A DNA stretch of 34,925 nt from Solobacterium sp. (GTDB taxonomy: Bacteria; Bacillota_I; Bacilli_A; Erysipelotrichales; Erysipelotrichaceae): contig JAFRJJ010000032.1 of NCBI GenBank assembly GCA_017432325.1, positions 1 to 34,925 on the forward strand. Reading direction: 5' to 3'. Of this stretch, positions 23,860 through 32,136 are shown piece by piece (position 1 is the first letter of the stretch; every line of letters begins with the position of its first letter). The position numbers were made by a program, and so were the translations under genes. The notes beneath the pieces were generated by a model. It saw nothing but the letters and a program-made list of their open reading frames with translations, ran no database searches and was not told where the DNA came from.

Positions 23860-24743
23860 ATGCAGAATCCGTAAAGGCAAGACTGAAGAATTTCGCTGTC
23901 AGCTCCGGCTGCACGTTCCAGGATGCTCTCGTCTATTACGGACTTGAGCGGACGATCTACCGGCTCTCGGTATCACCGTTTGCCAGCCATTTTGTTCTGA
24001 AAGGCGGCATCTTTCTGTATGCCATCTTCGACAGAAAGTATGAGCGGGCCACGACAGATGTTGACTTGCTGGCCAGACGTATCTCAAACAGCGCTGAGGA
24101 AATGAAAGATGTCTTCCGTAATATCTTTGCCCAGGACACCGATGACGCTCTTGTTTTCGACCTTGCTTCCATTACAGCGGAAGATATCACCGAATTCAAA
24201 GAATATCATGGACTGCATATCTCAGCGGTCGCATATCTTGACCGGACCAGAATTCCAATCGGGATTGATATCGGATTCGGTGATGTGATTTATCCGGATG
24301 CCGTAGAGATGGAATTCCCCGTGATTCTGGATATGGAAGCTCCAAAGGTGAATGCATACTCCTTGGAATCTTCCATTGCCGAGAAACTGGAAGCTATCGT
24401 CAAAAACGGTTTCCTGAACAGCCGTTATAAGGACTTCTATGATATTTATGTGCTCTCAGAGAAATATCCTTTCAACTATGAAGAACTGAGCAACGCTGTC
24501 ATGGAAACATTCACAAACCGGAAAACTCCCATCACAATGGAAACGGCAGCATTCAGCAATGAGTTTCTGGATGATTCGATGCATCAGACCAGATGGAACT
24601 CGTTCCTTAAAAAGAAAAAGGCTATGATCCAGGTCTCAATGAACGATGCTATGACCCGGATTAAGACATTTGTTAAGCCCCTTCTGATCCAGGCAGATGC
24701 GCCAGTTACTGAATGGGATCCGAACGAAGGATGCTGGAAATAG
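23856..24743 (+). CDS. abiEii: AbiEii-type nucleotidyltransferase toxin
   Basis: This 295-residue protein has the nucleotidyltransferase signature of the AbiEii/AbiGii family: VLKGGIFLYAIF followed by TTDVDLL (the GG and DxD catalytic elements). Later it has SSIAEKLEAIVKNG and RYKDFYDIYVL, the typical C-terminal motifs. Characterised members inhibit growth and give phage abortive infection, in some cases by modifying tRNA. GGAGGTG precedes the ATG, which overlaps the antitoxin stop by 4 bases. Confidence 0.9.
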   Translation: MNAESVKARLKNFAVSSGCTFQDALVYYGLERTIYRLSVSPFASHFVLKGGIFLYAIFDRKYERATTDVDLLARRISNSAEEMKDVFRNIFAQDTDDALVFDLASITAEDITEFKEYHGLHISAVAYLDRTRIPIGIDIGFGDVIYPDAVEMEFPVILDMEAPKVNAYSLESSIAEKLEAIVKNGFLNSRYKDFYDIYVLSEKYPFNYEELSNAVMETFTNRKTPITMETAAFSNEFLDDSMHQTRWNSFLKKKKAMIQVSMNDAMTRIKTFVKPLLIQADAPVTEWDPNEGCWK

Positions 24744-24825
24744 AAGTATTTCTGAACTTACCGAATGAGATAACTGTCCTTCGGGAAGGCTTATATATGA
24801 GCTAAACGGCAAGGAGGCACTTAGG

Positions 24826-26331
24826 ATGTCTAAGCACTATTTTTTCTATGATGAGTCTGAACATAGTCGAAAAATCAGCTACAAGACTGTAAGTGCGTTG
24901 AATTATTACGATAATTTCATAGCTATGATTGTTGGCTGGAATGATAGCAAGGATGATATCCTACAACGATATTTAGTTTTTGAAACCGCCTATACAGACA
25001 GAAAAGACCGTAACGGTGAAATCAAGAGTACAATGCTTTCTCAGAAACAGTTTCAATACGGTTTTGCATCTCTTAACAAACAAAACGCTCAATTTGTAAG
25101 TGACTTTCTCTCACTTTTTGACGAAACAAATCATGTATACTTTTCGGTTTCCAGCAAAATTGAGTATCTCGTATTGCAACTTTTCCAAGGATATAATAAC
25201 AACTTGCTAGTTGATGCAGATTTAATGAAATACTCCATTACCAAAGCCCTTGTTATATATCGCCCGCAAGAAATCATCAGGTGCTTATATGAATCTCCGG
25301 AACGATTTATTGAAGAATTAAAAACTTTCTTCCAAAACCGTATTGATATTAATAAAAACCATTCGGATTTGAAACAAACCGAGAGTAAGGCATTCCAAGA
25401 TATACTGCTCATATTGGAAGATATATCAGATCCTCCAGTGCTTGACTGGGATTATCATATGCCATTTGATGGTTTCACTAAGTATCTTAAAGAAAAGAAT
25501 ATTCATGACTATGTGCTGATTATAGATAAAGAAGGTGACCCCGAAAAAGAAAGCAAAACTCTTAACACCGCCCGCAGTATTGGTCTTGAAAATTCATATG
25601 AAGCAGACTCTACAAAATACCCTGGTCTGCGCATATCGGATATGTTGGCAGGAATCATTTCTAAACTGTTGAAGGGATTATGCGATTCTCTACGATACCA
25701 ATCGGTTGAGGATGGTATAAACAAGAAGGTCCTTGATCCAAAGTGGTTTAACTTGAATGAAGTACAGCTTAATCTATACAAAAAACTGTATCGGCTTATC
25801 TGTGAATGGCAACCAGCATGGTACAAGTCATATGCAGGCATCTATTCCGATGACTTAGTTGTTTTCAATGCCCTGCTTAATTATATGAATCATTTTGAAT
25901 CTGCTGAACAAATCCGGTCGAACATCACAATGCAAGGGGAATACTTCAATGCATTTGCATGTGAACAGCTGGCACGATATTTTGAAGTAAGAAAGTGTAA
26001 ACTCCCTATTGAACCTGTAGCACTTTTCGATCAGGAGTCGTTTATAAATGATAGAGGGGCAAAAGTATTCATTGATTCAAAGAAGCAGCCTTTTTTACAG
26101 TTAACTGAAGGTTCTCAGGTTTTTGAGGTATTATCGGTTGGGGTAGATCAAAGATTAACTCCGACAGCAACTATTCTCAAAAACGGAAATCCCGAATGCT
26201 TTCAACTGCCCGCCGAATTAAGTGAATGGGCAACTAACATGGTGGGGTTCGCTGCAATGGGTATGAATCTGTTCCCTGCCAAAGTAGTTTTTACTTATTT
26301 GAACGGTAAATACTATGCTGATATTCTTTAA
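24826..26331 (+). CDS. DUF3800 domain protein
   Basis: This 501-residue protein begins YFFYDESEHS (Asp9, Glu10), the N-terminal acidic motif of DUF3800, a family with a predicted RNase H-like nuclease fold. Further acidic positions are in VLIIDKEGD (Asp234) and GLRISDMLAGII (Asp272). DUF3800 proteins are usually 200-300 residues. Here a C-terminal extension of about 200 residues (roughly 300-501) has no recognised domain. The gene is clearly more AT-rich than its neighbours, suggesting separate acquisition. AAGGAGG lies before the ATG. It follows the AbiE pair by 82 bases in the same direction, which suggests a defence role by association only. Confidence 0.8.
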   Translation: MSKHYFFYDESEHSRKISYKTVSALNYYDNFIAMIVGWNDSKDDILQRYLVFETAYTDRKDRNGEIKSTMLSQKQFQYGFASLNKQNAQFVSDFLSLFDETNHVYFSVSSKIEYLVLQLFQGYNNNLLVDADLMKYSITKALVIYRPQEIIRCLYESPERFIEELKTFFQNRIDINKNHSDLKQTESKAFQDILLILEDISDPPVLDWDYHMPFDGFTKYLKEKNIHDYVLIIDKEGDPEKESKTLNTARSIGLENSYEADSTKYPGLRISDMLAGIISKLLKGLCDSLRYQSVEDGINKKVLDPKWFNLNEVQLNLYKKLYRLICEWQPAWYKSYAGIYSDDLVVFNALLNYMNHFESAEQIRSNITMQGEYFNAFACEQLARYFEVRKCKLPIEPVALFDQESFINDRGAKVFIDSKKQPFLQLTEGSQVFEVLSVGVDQRLTPTATILKNGNPECFQLPAELSEWATNMVGFAAMGMNLFPAKVVFTYLNGKYYADIL

Positions 26332-26337
26332 AAAACC

Positions 26338-26386
26338 ATAGAGAGACAGAGAGTGTTACATCCCCTCTGCCCCTCTCCTTTTTTTA
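26338..26386 (+). terminator. Terminator after the DUF3800 gene
   Basis: GAGAGACAGAGAG pairs imperfectly with CCTCTGCCCCTCTC and is followed by CTTTTTTT. It lies 7 bases past the stop codon and separates this block from the leftward genes. Confidence 0.65.
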
Positions 26387-26393
26387 TCTCAAA

Positions 26394-26690
26394 TTATAGC
26401 TCCCGGGCAATCCTTGTAAGGTTCTCAATAACCTCCAGGATATCTCTCTTCGCCTTGCTGTTGGATTCTGTCTCTCCCAGCAGCAGATAATCAAGACTCA
26501 CATGGAAGTACTCCGCCATCTCCACGATCAGCTCCAGCGATCCGGTCCTGGTACCGGCTTCGATCTTCCGGTAATGGGTGTCGCTGATCCCGATCACGTC
26601 GCAGAACTCTTCCTGTGTCAATCCGCAGGCCTGTCTCAGCTTGCGCAGTCTCAGGCCAAAGTCTTTCATATTGAATTTTGTTGTTCTCAT
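26394..26690 (-). CDS. Xre-family regulator
   Basis: This 98-residue protein has a Cro/C1 HTH at about 10-70 (TQEEFCDVIGISDTHYRKIEAG, then YFHVSLDYLLLGET) and a short charged tail. GGAGGAACTGAC precedes the ATG; the frame upstream of it is not used. Its leader region holds two terminator-like hairpins and a GTTAC repeat array, so expression may be strongly attenuated or controlled. Its target is unknown. Confidence 0.82.
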   Translation of the reverse strand: MRTTKFNMKDFGLRLRKLRQACGLTQEEFCDVIGISDTHYRKIEAGTRTGSLELIVEMAEYFHVSLDYLLLGETESNSKAKRDILEVIENLTRIAREL

Positions 26691-26782
26691 GTCAGTTCCT
26701 CCGATTTCGTTTGAGATTTGTGTTTCAGCTGCAAATCCCTGAAACCGGAGGCGACCGGCATCGAACATCGATCTTTTTGCAT

Positions 26783-26832
26783 AAAAATAAGAGGCGGCTG
26801 CTTTCACAGTTTCCTGCAAAAACAACCGCCTC
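26783..26832 (-). terminator. Terminator-like hairpin upstream of the Xre gene
   Basis: GAGGCGGCTG (26791-26800) and CAACCGCCTC (26823-26832) pair with one wobble. On the minus strand TTATTTTTAT follows. It lies about 95 bases before the Xre start and could act as an attenuator. Confidence 0.6.
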
Positions 26833-26851
26833 CCGTTGCGATGTTTCTTCC

Positions 26852-26923
26852 AAAAAATCACCCGTCCGTTCTAAGGCTTCCAAAGCATTTTGTTTTTGCC
26901 TTGGCTACCCTAACGGGCGGGTG
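26852..26923 (-). terminator. Second terminator-like hairpin in the same leader
   Basis: CACCCGTCCGTT (26859-26870) and AACGGGCGGGTG (26912-26923) pair with one mismatch around an imperfect inner stem. On the minus strand ATTTTTT follows. It may end transcripts from the GAF-BTAD regulator gene. Confidence 0.55.
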
Positions 26924-27024
26924 TTACTTGGCCTGCTACAGAGGCCGTTAATATTCTGTTACTTCAAAAATAATCTTCTCTGCTTGTTACTTTGCCGTTA
27001 CAGAGTCTGTTACATTTCTGTTAC
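26922..27024. repeat. Helically phased GTTAC direct-repeat array
   Basis: The word (T/C)GTTAC or a one-base variant starts at 26922, 26934 (TGCTAC), 26945 (CGTTAA), 26957, 26985, 26996, 27008 and 27019. Steps are 11 or 12 bases except one gap of 28. This is one site per helical turn, the pattern of a cooperative binding array. Confidence 0.6.
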
Positions 27025-27044
27025 TCGGCAATTTTAAGAGGAAA

Positions 27045-28439
27045 TCAGCTTATGTGGTTCCGTAGAGCCAGCAGCTTCATCAGCTTCTCATTTTCCTCAT
27101 CAATCAGATCCTCAGCTGCTTTCTGGAGGAACTTCTCCCGTGCCATGCTGTTTCCTGTTTCATCTGCCGCTATGATGATCCAGTAGTAGGCTGTGAGAAT
27201 GCCGGGCTCGATCTCCAACGCTCTCGGCCCGTAATCCATAATGCAGCGATAGTCCTTAATATGACCGAGTGTCGTCAGTAGCGCCGACGTCAAATCGACG
27301 TAGACCTGATTGTAATGCGTCGTATATGTATAGAGCCAGGTTCCGATGTCATCCTCTCCCTGGATGAACAGTCTGCCGCGATACAGCTCAAAGGCCTTCT
27401 TCAGAAGAATGATCTTGTCATCCCCGTCCGGCAGATTCTTTGCGCGGTTATAAAGATCCTCCATCTCATCCGCATCTGTTGTCACATTCACTTCACCGGA
27501 GAAATCCATCATCCTGCTTCTGGTATCGATCACCTTCACGTCATGATACGCTGCCAGGTCGTTGTGCAGCCGGAAGATCGCCTGCCGCATATTGTTCCTG
27601 GCTGTATCGACTTCTTCATCCGGCCAGTTGTCGGCAATCAGCTTCTGCTGATCCACCGGACGCTTATGCAGAACCATGTAAAGCATGATGATCCATGCAC
27701 GCCGGTTCGGATGCGGCAGATCCTGTTCATAGATCTCTTTTCCGTCGATCACGAAGTTGTGCGGTCCAAGGATGTTATAGCGGATACGGAATCTGCCGTC
27801 GTCCTCGTCATGCATCTTCGTCAGCTTTTCCATTCTGGTACGTCGGATCTGTTCCAACATCATCATGGCAACAAAGCAGGCAAGCTGCAGTGGCTCCGGC
27901 CGGTCCGAATACTGTTTCATGTTGCGGATGACCATGAAGCCCAACGGATGCTGCCCAAAAGGAACACCCATGATCGACCTGGCATTCAGGCGTTGATAGG
28001 CTTCATACTCTTTCGGATTGATCTCCCGGATCTTCTCCGCATCCGGAATGATCAGCGGCTTCTGCTCAATCAGGTGCTGTGCCCAGGTGGCAAATTCCTC
28101 CGTAAATTCGATGTCATTGAACAGCGTATCCTGCATCGGTCCGATTCCCGGCTCGTACCAGATCTCAGGTATGAATACCTGGGTCTGCAGGTCTGCGATC
28201 AGTACGCCGCACCAGTCAGCATCATAGAAATCACAGCATGCCTTCATGACTCGGACAGCAATCGCCATGGGATCTTCTTCGTTATGCGCATCCGCTTCTA
28301 CTGACACGATCGTCTGGAACAGTTTTTCCTGGAACTCATACCGCTGCATGTCTTCTTCGGAAACTGTCCGGAATCGTCCATCCGGCTTTTCCGGCAGAGA
28401 CTCTGTCTTCTTCCTTTTCGAAAACAGTTTTTCAAGCAT
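27045..28439 (-). CDS. GAF - winged helix - BTAD (SARP-like) regulator
   Basis: This 464-residue protein starts with a GAF-type sensory domain at about 40-200 (CCDFYDADWCGVLIADLQTQ, then ARSIMGVPFGQHPLGFMVIR). A winged-helix segment follows at about 215-310 (RRAWIIMLYMVLHKRPVDQQKL, then NNMRQAIFRLHNDL). A bacterial transcriptional activation domain follows at about 320-455 (AFELYRGRLF, then Y-rich TPR-like helices). It is probably a signal-responsive activator. GGGGG precedes the ATG with fair spacing. It is flanked by its own terminator regions and is not clearly in an operon. Confidence 0.8.
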   Translation of the reverse strand: MLEKLFSKRKKTESLPEKPDGRFRTVSEEDMQRYEFQEKLFQTIVSVEADAHNEEDPMAIAVRVMKACCDFYDADWCGVLIADLQTQVFIPEIWYEPGIGPMQDTLFNDIEFTEEFATWAQHLIEQKPLIIPDAEKIREINPKEYEAYQRLNARSIMGVPFGQHPLGFMVIRNMKQYSDRPEPLQLACFVAMMMLEQIRRTRMEKLTKMHDEDDGRFRIRYNILGPHNFVIDGKEIYEQDLPHPNRRAWIIMLYMVLHKRPVDQQKLIADNWPDEEVDTARNNMRQAIFRLHNDLAAYHDVKVIDTRSRMMDFSGEVNVTTDADEMEDLYNRAKNLPDGDDKIILLKKAFELYRGRLFIQGEDDIGTWLYTYTTHYNQVYVDLTSALLTTLGHIKDYRCIMDYGPRALEIEPGILTAYYWIIIAADETGNSMAREKFLQKAAEDLIDEENEKLMKLLALRNHIS

Positions 28440-28494
28440 AATCTGACCCCCTCTCTCAGCTGCTATATGTAATGATGTCTACATGTGGGTAAGT

Positions 28495-28540
28495 AAAAAG
28501 TCCGCAGAGCTACCCGGCATTACGCGGTAGTCCTGCGGAC
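28495..28540 (-). terminator. Terminator between two regulator genes
   Basis: GTCCGCAG (28500-28507) and CTGCGGAC (28533-28540) pair perfectly, extended by an inner GCTACC/GGTAGT stem. On the minus strand TTTTTACTT follows. It ends the upstream Xre transcript. Confidence 0.8.
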
Positions 28541-28608
28541 ATCCTTTTCCTATGATCAGACTACCAGCTAACAGGTGCTCTTGTTTGTTGGCAGACCTTT
28601 CGTTTCCG

Positions 28609-28986
28609 TCAGATATGGTTTTCTTCCAGTACCTCTATGATTTTTGTCATCATCTCATCGCAGATCTTCTGACCCTTCTTTGAAATTCTTGTTGACTTGT
28701 ATCCATATGGGGTCGAGCCTTCCTTGACCATCCAGACATCTGATGATTTTTCGGCCTTTGATTTGATCCCCCGCAGAAGATAGCGAACATCCGTCATGGT
28801 AACATCGGAAAACTTCATAACGTACGAAAGGGATGGAGCCGCAGCTCCGTTTTCCACCTTACTGATATACTTGTCGGTGATTCCCATTGCCTCCGCCAAC
28901 GATTCCTGCGTATGGCCCGCACGAATGCGCTCTTCCTGAAGGCGGCTGCCAATGCCGACTTTGTCCAAATCATATTTAATTTGCAT
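28609..28986 (-). CDS. Xre-family regulator
   Basis: This 125-residue protein has a Cro/C1 HTH at about 12-70 (TQESLAEAMGITDKYISKVENG). The C-terminal half is basic and not recognised. The ATG at 28986 follows AAGGAGG with good spacing; a GTG 9 bases earlier is too close to it. It is the second of several Xre-type genes within 4 kb. Target unknown. Confidence 0.82.
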   Translation of the reverse strand: MQIKYDLDKVGIGSRLQEERIRAGHTQESLAEAMGITDKYISKVENGAAAPSLSYVMKFSDVTMTDVRYLLRGIKSKAEKSSDVWMVKEGSTPYGYKSTRISKKGQKICDEMMTKIIEVLEENHI

Positions 28987-29300
28987 TGGTACCACCTCCT
29001 TCTCCTTGGATTATCACCATTATAGAAAGGTATACTTGGAGGCGGAACTGACGAGGACTGAGAGCCTGCACTGAAAGGTGCACTCCATGTACACCTTTGG
29101 CATTTTTGTCCCCAATATCTAAGAAGGCTCGGGCACAGGAGAACAGATCCCCTCGCTCCGAGTCTTCCATAAGGCCGTTGCTAAGACAGTATCCGGCTGC
29201 CTTAAAAAATTTTCTCCGCTGCTGTCATGCAGCTGATCACAATCATCATTTGCATCACTTTTTTCTTTTCTCCTGTAAGTATTCTTGATTCCTGAGCACC
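28987..29300. other. Intergenic stretch without a convincing gene
   Basis: It contains the leader of the Xre gene and a short inverted repeat AAAGGTG/CACCTTT (29074-29080, 29092-29098). A 61-codon frame (29119-29304, minus) starts in the stop of the fusion regulator (ATGA) but has unnatural composition. I see nothing else. Confidence 0.5.
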
Positions 29301-30218
29301 TCATCCTTCCGGATGCAGGAACCGGCCGATCGTCTCAAACAGCTTGTCGATAAAGATCGGTTTCTCTTCAAACGCGTCCATGCCGGCAGCCAAAGCGGCA
29401 ATCCTGTCCTTTTCGGACACACTCGTAGTCATAGCAATGATCGGGATCCCGGCTTTCTCCGGATCCGGAAGCTGACGGATCCTCCGGGTGGCCTGAAGGC
29501 CGTCCATGTTCGGCATCATGACATCCATCAGGATCAGGTCGTAGTATCCTGTCGGAGCAGACTCCACCTTCTCCAGGCAGATCTGTCCGTCCTCGGCAAA
29601 CTCTGCAGCTGCGCCAGTCTGCTTCAGAATTTCTGCTGCGATCTCTCTGTTGATCTCTATATCATCCGCAACCAGGATCCGCTTACCAGTAAAGGAGAAG
29701 CTCTGTGCCTGTACCTGTCCGGAAGTGATCCTTTCCTGCAGATATTTTTCGATATTCTCTGGAGAAACCGAATAGCTTTCACAGCATCCATCCCGGCTTC
29801 CGCTGCAGCATTTCTCATTCAGAAGCCGGTCAAACATCGACATCATGTATTCGCCGGAGATCTTGATCCCGTCCAGATACTTCTGCAGCATCTCCGGATC
29901 ATCGTGATTGTTTCGGATGATCTCAACACAGCCCAGGATAATATGAAGCGGCATCCGGATATCACGGGACATCTCAAATGCCTGAAGCAGCTTTGACGGC
30001 TGGCATGTCTCTTTGCATTCTCTCAGCAGCCCGTCCACTGTTGTTCCAAGAATGTCTGCAAGTTTTGGAAATAAAGCGATGTCCGGATAAGAAAGATCTC
30101 TCTCCCACTTAGATACGGCTTTGTCAGTAACGCCAAGCAATTCTGCCAGCTGAAGCTGGGTCAGATTGTTCTGCATCCGCAGGGTGCGGATACAGGAGCC
30201 AAGTGTAGATTGCTTCAC
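29301..30218 (-). CDS. Fusion regulator: Xre HTH, degenerate HisKA, receiver domain
   Basis: This 305-residue protein has three parts. A Cro/C1 HTH lies at about 6-60 (TQLQLAELLGVTDKAVSKWERD). A histidine-kinase dimerisation-like segment lies at about 80-133 and reads MSRDIRMPLHIILGCVEI, where kinases have S-H-D/E-I-R-T-P-L; the phospho-accepting His is Arg85. A receiver domain lies at about 179-300, with Asp185/Asp186, phospho-acceptor Asp232 in LMDVMMPNMDG, Thr264 and Lys286 all present. There is no ATPase domain. The GTG at 30218 is chosen because GGAGG lies 8 bases upstream; the ATG at 30239 has no such site. It is probably a dimeric DNA-binding protein switched by phosphorylation from another kinase. 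Confidence 0.8.
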   Translation of the reverse strand: MKQSTLGSCIRTLRMQNNLTQLQLAELLGVTDKAVSKWERDLSYPDIALFPKLADILGTTVDGLLRECKETCQPSKLLQAFEMSRDIRMPLHIILGCVEIIRNNHDDPEMLQKYLDGIKISGEYMMSMFDRLLNEKCCSGSRDGCCESYSVSPENIEKYLQERITSGQVQAQSFSFTGKRILVADDIEINREIAAEILKQTGAAAEFAEDGQICLEKVESAPTGYYDLILMDVMMPNMDGLQATRRIRQLPDPEKAGIPIIAMTTSVSEKDRIAALAAGMDAFEEKPIFIDKLFETIGRFLHPEG

Positions 30219-30448
30219 TGTATACACCTCCTGCGCCATAAAATATCATGAGGGAGAGATGCAGACAATCGACTGATGGTTTAGCTGCGCTATATTACGC
30301 TTTTATTCGCCGCTATACAGGTTAAAAAGCATCACCCGCATTTTTATCTGTTGACCAGGATTTGCTTTTGACAAAAATAAGCACTCAAATTCATTCTTAT
30401 CAATGACTGTGACATTTCTCATGTTTGCAAATCCCTTAATCTTCATGT

Positions 30449-30488
30449 AAAAAAGCAATTCCCCCATGAAAACAGGAATTGCTTTTTT
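30449..30488. terminator. Bidirectional terminator
   Basis: AAAAAAGCAATTCC (30449-30462) and GGAATTGCTTTTTT (30475-30488) pair perfectly. T-runs on both strands make it work in either direction. It closes the leftward ABC operon. The 230 bases to its left, up to the fusion regulator, hold no gene. Confidence 0.85.
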
Positions 30489-30530
30489 ATGTAGACTTGA
30501 GACAGTTATACTGAAGATTTGAACATAGGC

Positions 30531-31316
30531 TTACAATTCACGCCGCTTCCACTGATTCAATGCAGCAACGATACAAGCACCCACAACAGCGAATGTCAAA
30601 ACGATAAAGGAAAGTCGGAATCCGTGCAGTGCCACCTCATACACATCGTAGTAGCGCAGAGGGGTCAGGTAATCCAAAATTTGATTTTCTGTGTATTCGG
30701 CTGTAAAGGCCAGAGCATAGGCAGCCAGCATGGAAATCGTACCTGTCCTCACCGCAGCCTTATAGGACATAAACAGGCTGGCAAACAGCAGCCCCAGAGC
30801 GAAAAAGAGGAACTGGGTAAAGAACATTCCCATGGTTGTGGTGAGCACTGCTCCCGGCTGTTCCAGACCGCCCAAAGGAAGAACGATTGTAAAATAATTA
30901 CATAAACCGCTGAACAGGGCAAACACCAGCAGATTTACCGCCGAAACGATCACCTTCGCCAGTACAATGGTTTTCCGTTCCACAGGCTTTGTGAACAGGT
31001 ATTCCGAGGTTCCGAACTTCTTTTCCTTCGCCACACAGGACAACCCCAGAGACATGGCATAAGGGAACGCCAGCAATCCTTCCCAGAAATAGATGCACAC
31101 ATACCAGCCAAGGGATGTGGTTAAATCGCCTTTGACCCCAAACATAATCATGATCAATCTCGGAAATTGGCTGACCATCGTTGCCATTTCATTCAGACTG
31201 TCCTGTAGAGACAGAAGCTCAAAATAGCAGAAACCGCACAGAAGCAGCATGATCCCTAACCAGATCAACAAGAGCCTTCTGGTTTGGCGGAACTCATTTT
31301 TAATCAATGTTTTCAT
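30531..31316 (-). CDS. ABC-2 type permease (second)
   Basis: This 261-residue membrane protein has about six hydrophobic segments. The cytoplasmic KEKKFGTSEYLFTKPVERKTI motif is shared with the other permease (EGTSEYLFTKPFPRKTI). The two probably form a heterodimeric channel driven by the ATPase gene. It is the last gene of the tetR-ATPase-permease-permease operon, 12 bases after the first permease. The substrate is unknown; exporters of this kind often move peptides, lipids or antibiotics. Confidence 0.83.
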   Translation of the reverse strand: MKTLIKNEFRQTRRLLLIWLGIMLLLCGFCYFELLSLQDSLNEMATMVSQFPRLIMIMFGVKGDLTTSLGWYVCIYFWEGLLAFPYAMSLGLSCVAKEKKFGTSEYLFTKPVERKTIVLAKVIVSAVNLLVFALFSGLCNYFTIVLPLGGLEQPGAVLTTTMGMFFTQFLFFALGLLFASLFMSYKAAVRTGTISMLAAYALAFTAEYTENQILDYLTPLRYYDVYEVALHGFRLSFIVLTFAVVGACIVAALNQWKRREL

Positions 31317-31328
31317 GTTTGCACCCCC

Positions 31329-32123
31329 TTATGAACGAAACTGAATGTCTTTTTTCAGAAAGACACCGTAAGACAGCACCAAAAACAGGGTAACCAGCAG
31401 CACGCCCCAGCCAAGATAGGTCATATCATAGAAGCCAGTTTCGGAAATTTTTGCAGCTCCAAAGAAGGAGTATGGGGACAGGAAACTGATAGCCCGGTTA
31501 CTGATGATGTTGGAGAAGCTGGTTATGCAATACTCCACAAACACGACTAATCCGGCGGTCAGCAGTGGGCTACGGTTGCGGGGAAACAAAATTCCCACCA
31601 TCAGACCCATTGCAGCAAAGAACAGCGTAACAAGGGTGAGGGACAGAGCAATCAGAAAAAACTCTCCCCATGGAGTTCCGGAACGAAACATTGCCATGGC
31701 CAAAAAAGAAGCCAGCAGATACGCAGCACCTACGACCACCACTCCGATCAATACAGTCAATGCCTTTGCCCAATAGATTGTTTTCCGAGGAAAGGGCTTT
31801 GTAAACAGGTATTCCGAAGTTCCTTCCGTACATTCTCTGGTGTGAACGGAAATGCCGAAGTGCATTCCGAAAACGCCGGAGGCAATCATGAAAAAGCTGG
31901 TCAGAAACCCATAAATGCCCAACGGGGAAGTCAAGTATTCCATCGATACGCCGACACTCCTGTAAAAGTCCGTGGTGCCCATGGTTTCAAAGAGTTCCAC
32001 GGAGGCAACATCCAGGAAGCTGTAATAAGTCGGTGTCATCAAAAAGATACACACAGCCAAGGCGATGGTCCAGCCCAGGATATAGGTTCGATGCCGTTTC
32101 AGTTCATATTTCAAAATGACCAT
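31329..32123 (-). CDS. ABC-2 type permease (first)
   Basis: This 264-residue membrane protein has about six hydrophobic segments. It starts MVILKYELKRHRTYILGW, typical of ABC-2 permeases. The ATG at 32123 follows AAGGAGG; the longer open frame upstream lies inside the ATPase gene and is not used. It is a paralogue of the next gene (shared GTSEYLFTKP) and was probably produced by an old duplication. Confidence 0.85.
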   Translation of the reverse strand: MVILKYELKRHRTYILGWTIALAVCIFLMTPTYYSFLDVASVELFETMGTTDFYRSVGVSMEYLTSPLGIYGFLTSFFMIASGVFGMHFGISVHTRECTEGTSEYLFTKPFPRKTIYWAKALTVLIGVVVVGAAYLLASFLAMAMFRSGTPWGEFFLIALSLTLVTLFFAAMGLMVGILFPRNRSPLLTAGLVVFVEYCITSFSNIISNRAISFLSPYSFFGAAKISETGFYDMTYLGWGVLLVTLFLVLSYGVFLKKDIQFRS

Positions 32124-32136
32124 ACCTGACACCTCC

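Noticed and set aside
27315..28304. 329-codon open frame on the plus strand
   Set aside because: It lies fully antisense to the GAF-BTAD regulator, has no ribosome binding site, and its composition is rich in His, Arg and Ile as expected for a shadow frame.
29119..29304. 61-codon minus-strand frame overlapping the stop of the fusion regulator
   Set aside because: The ATGA overlap is attractive, but the predicted product has no recognisable pattern and no good spacing to a ribosome binding site.
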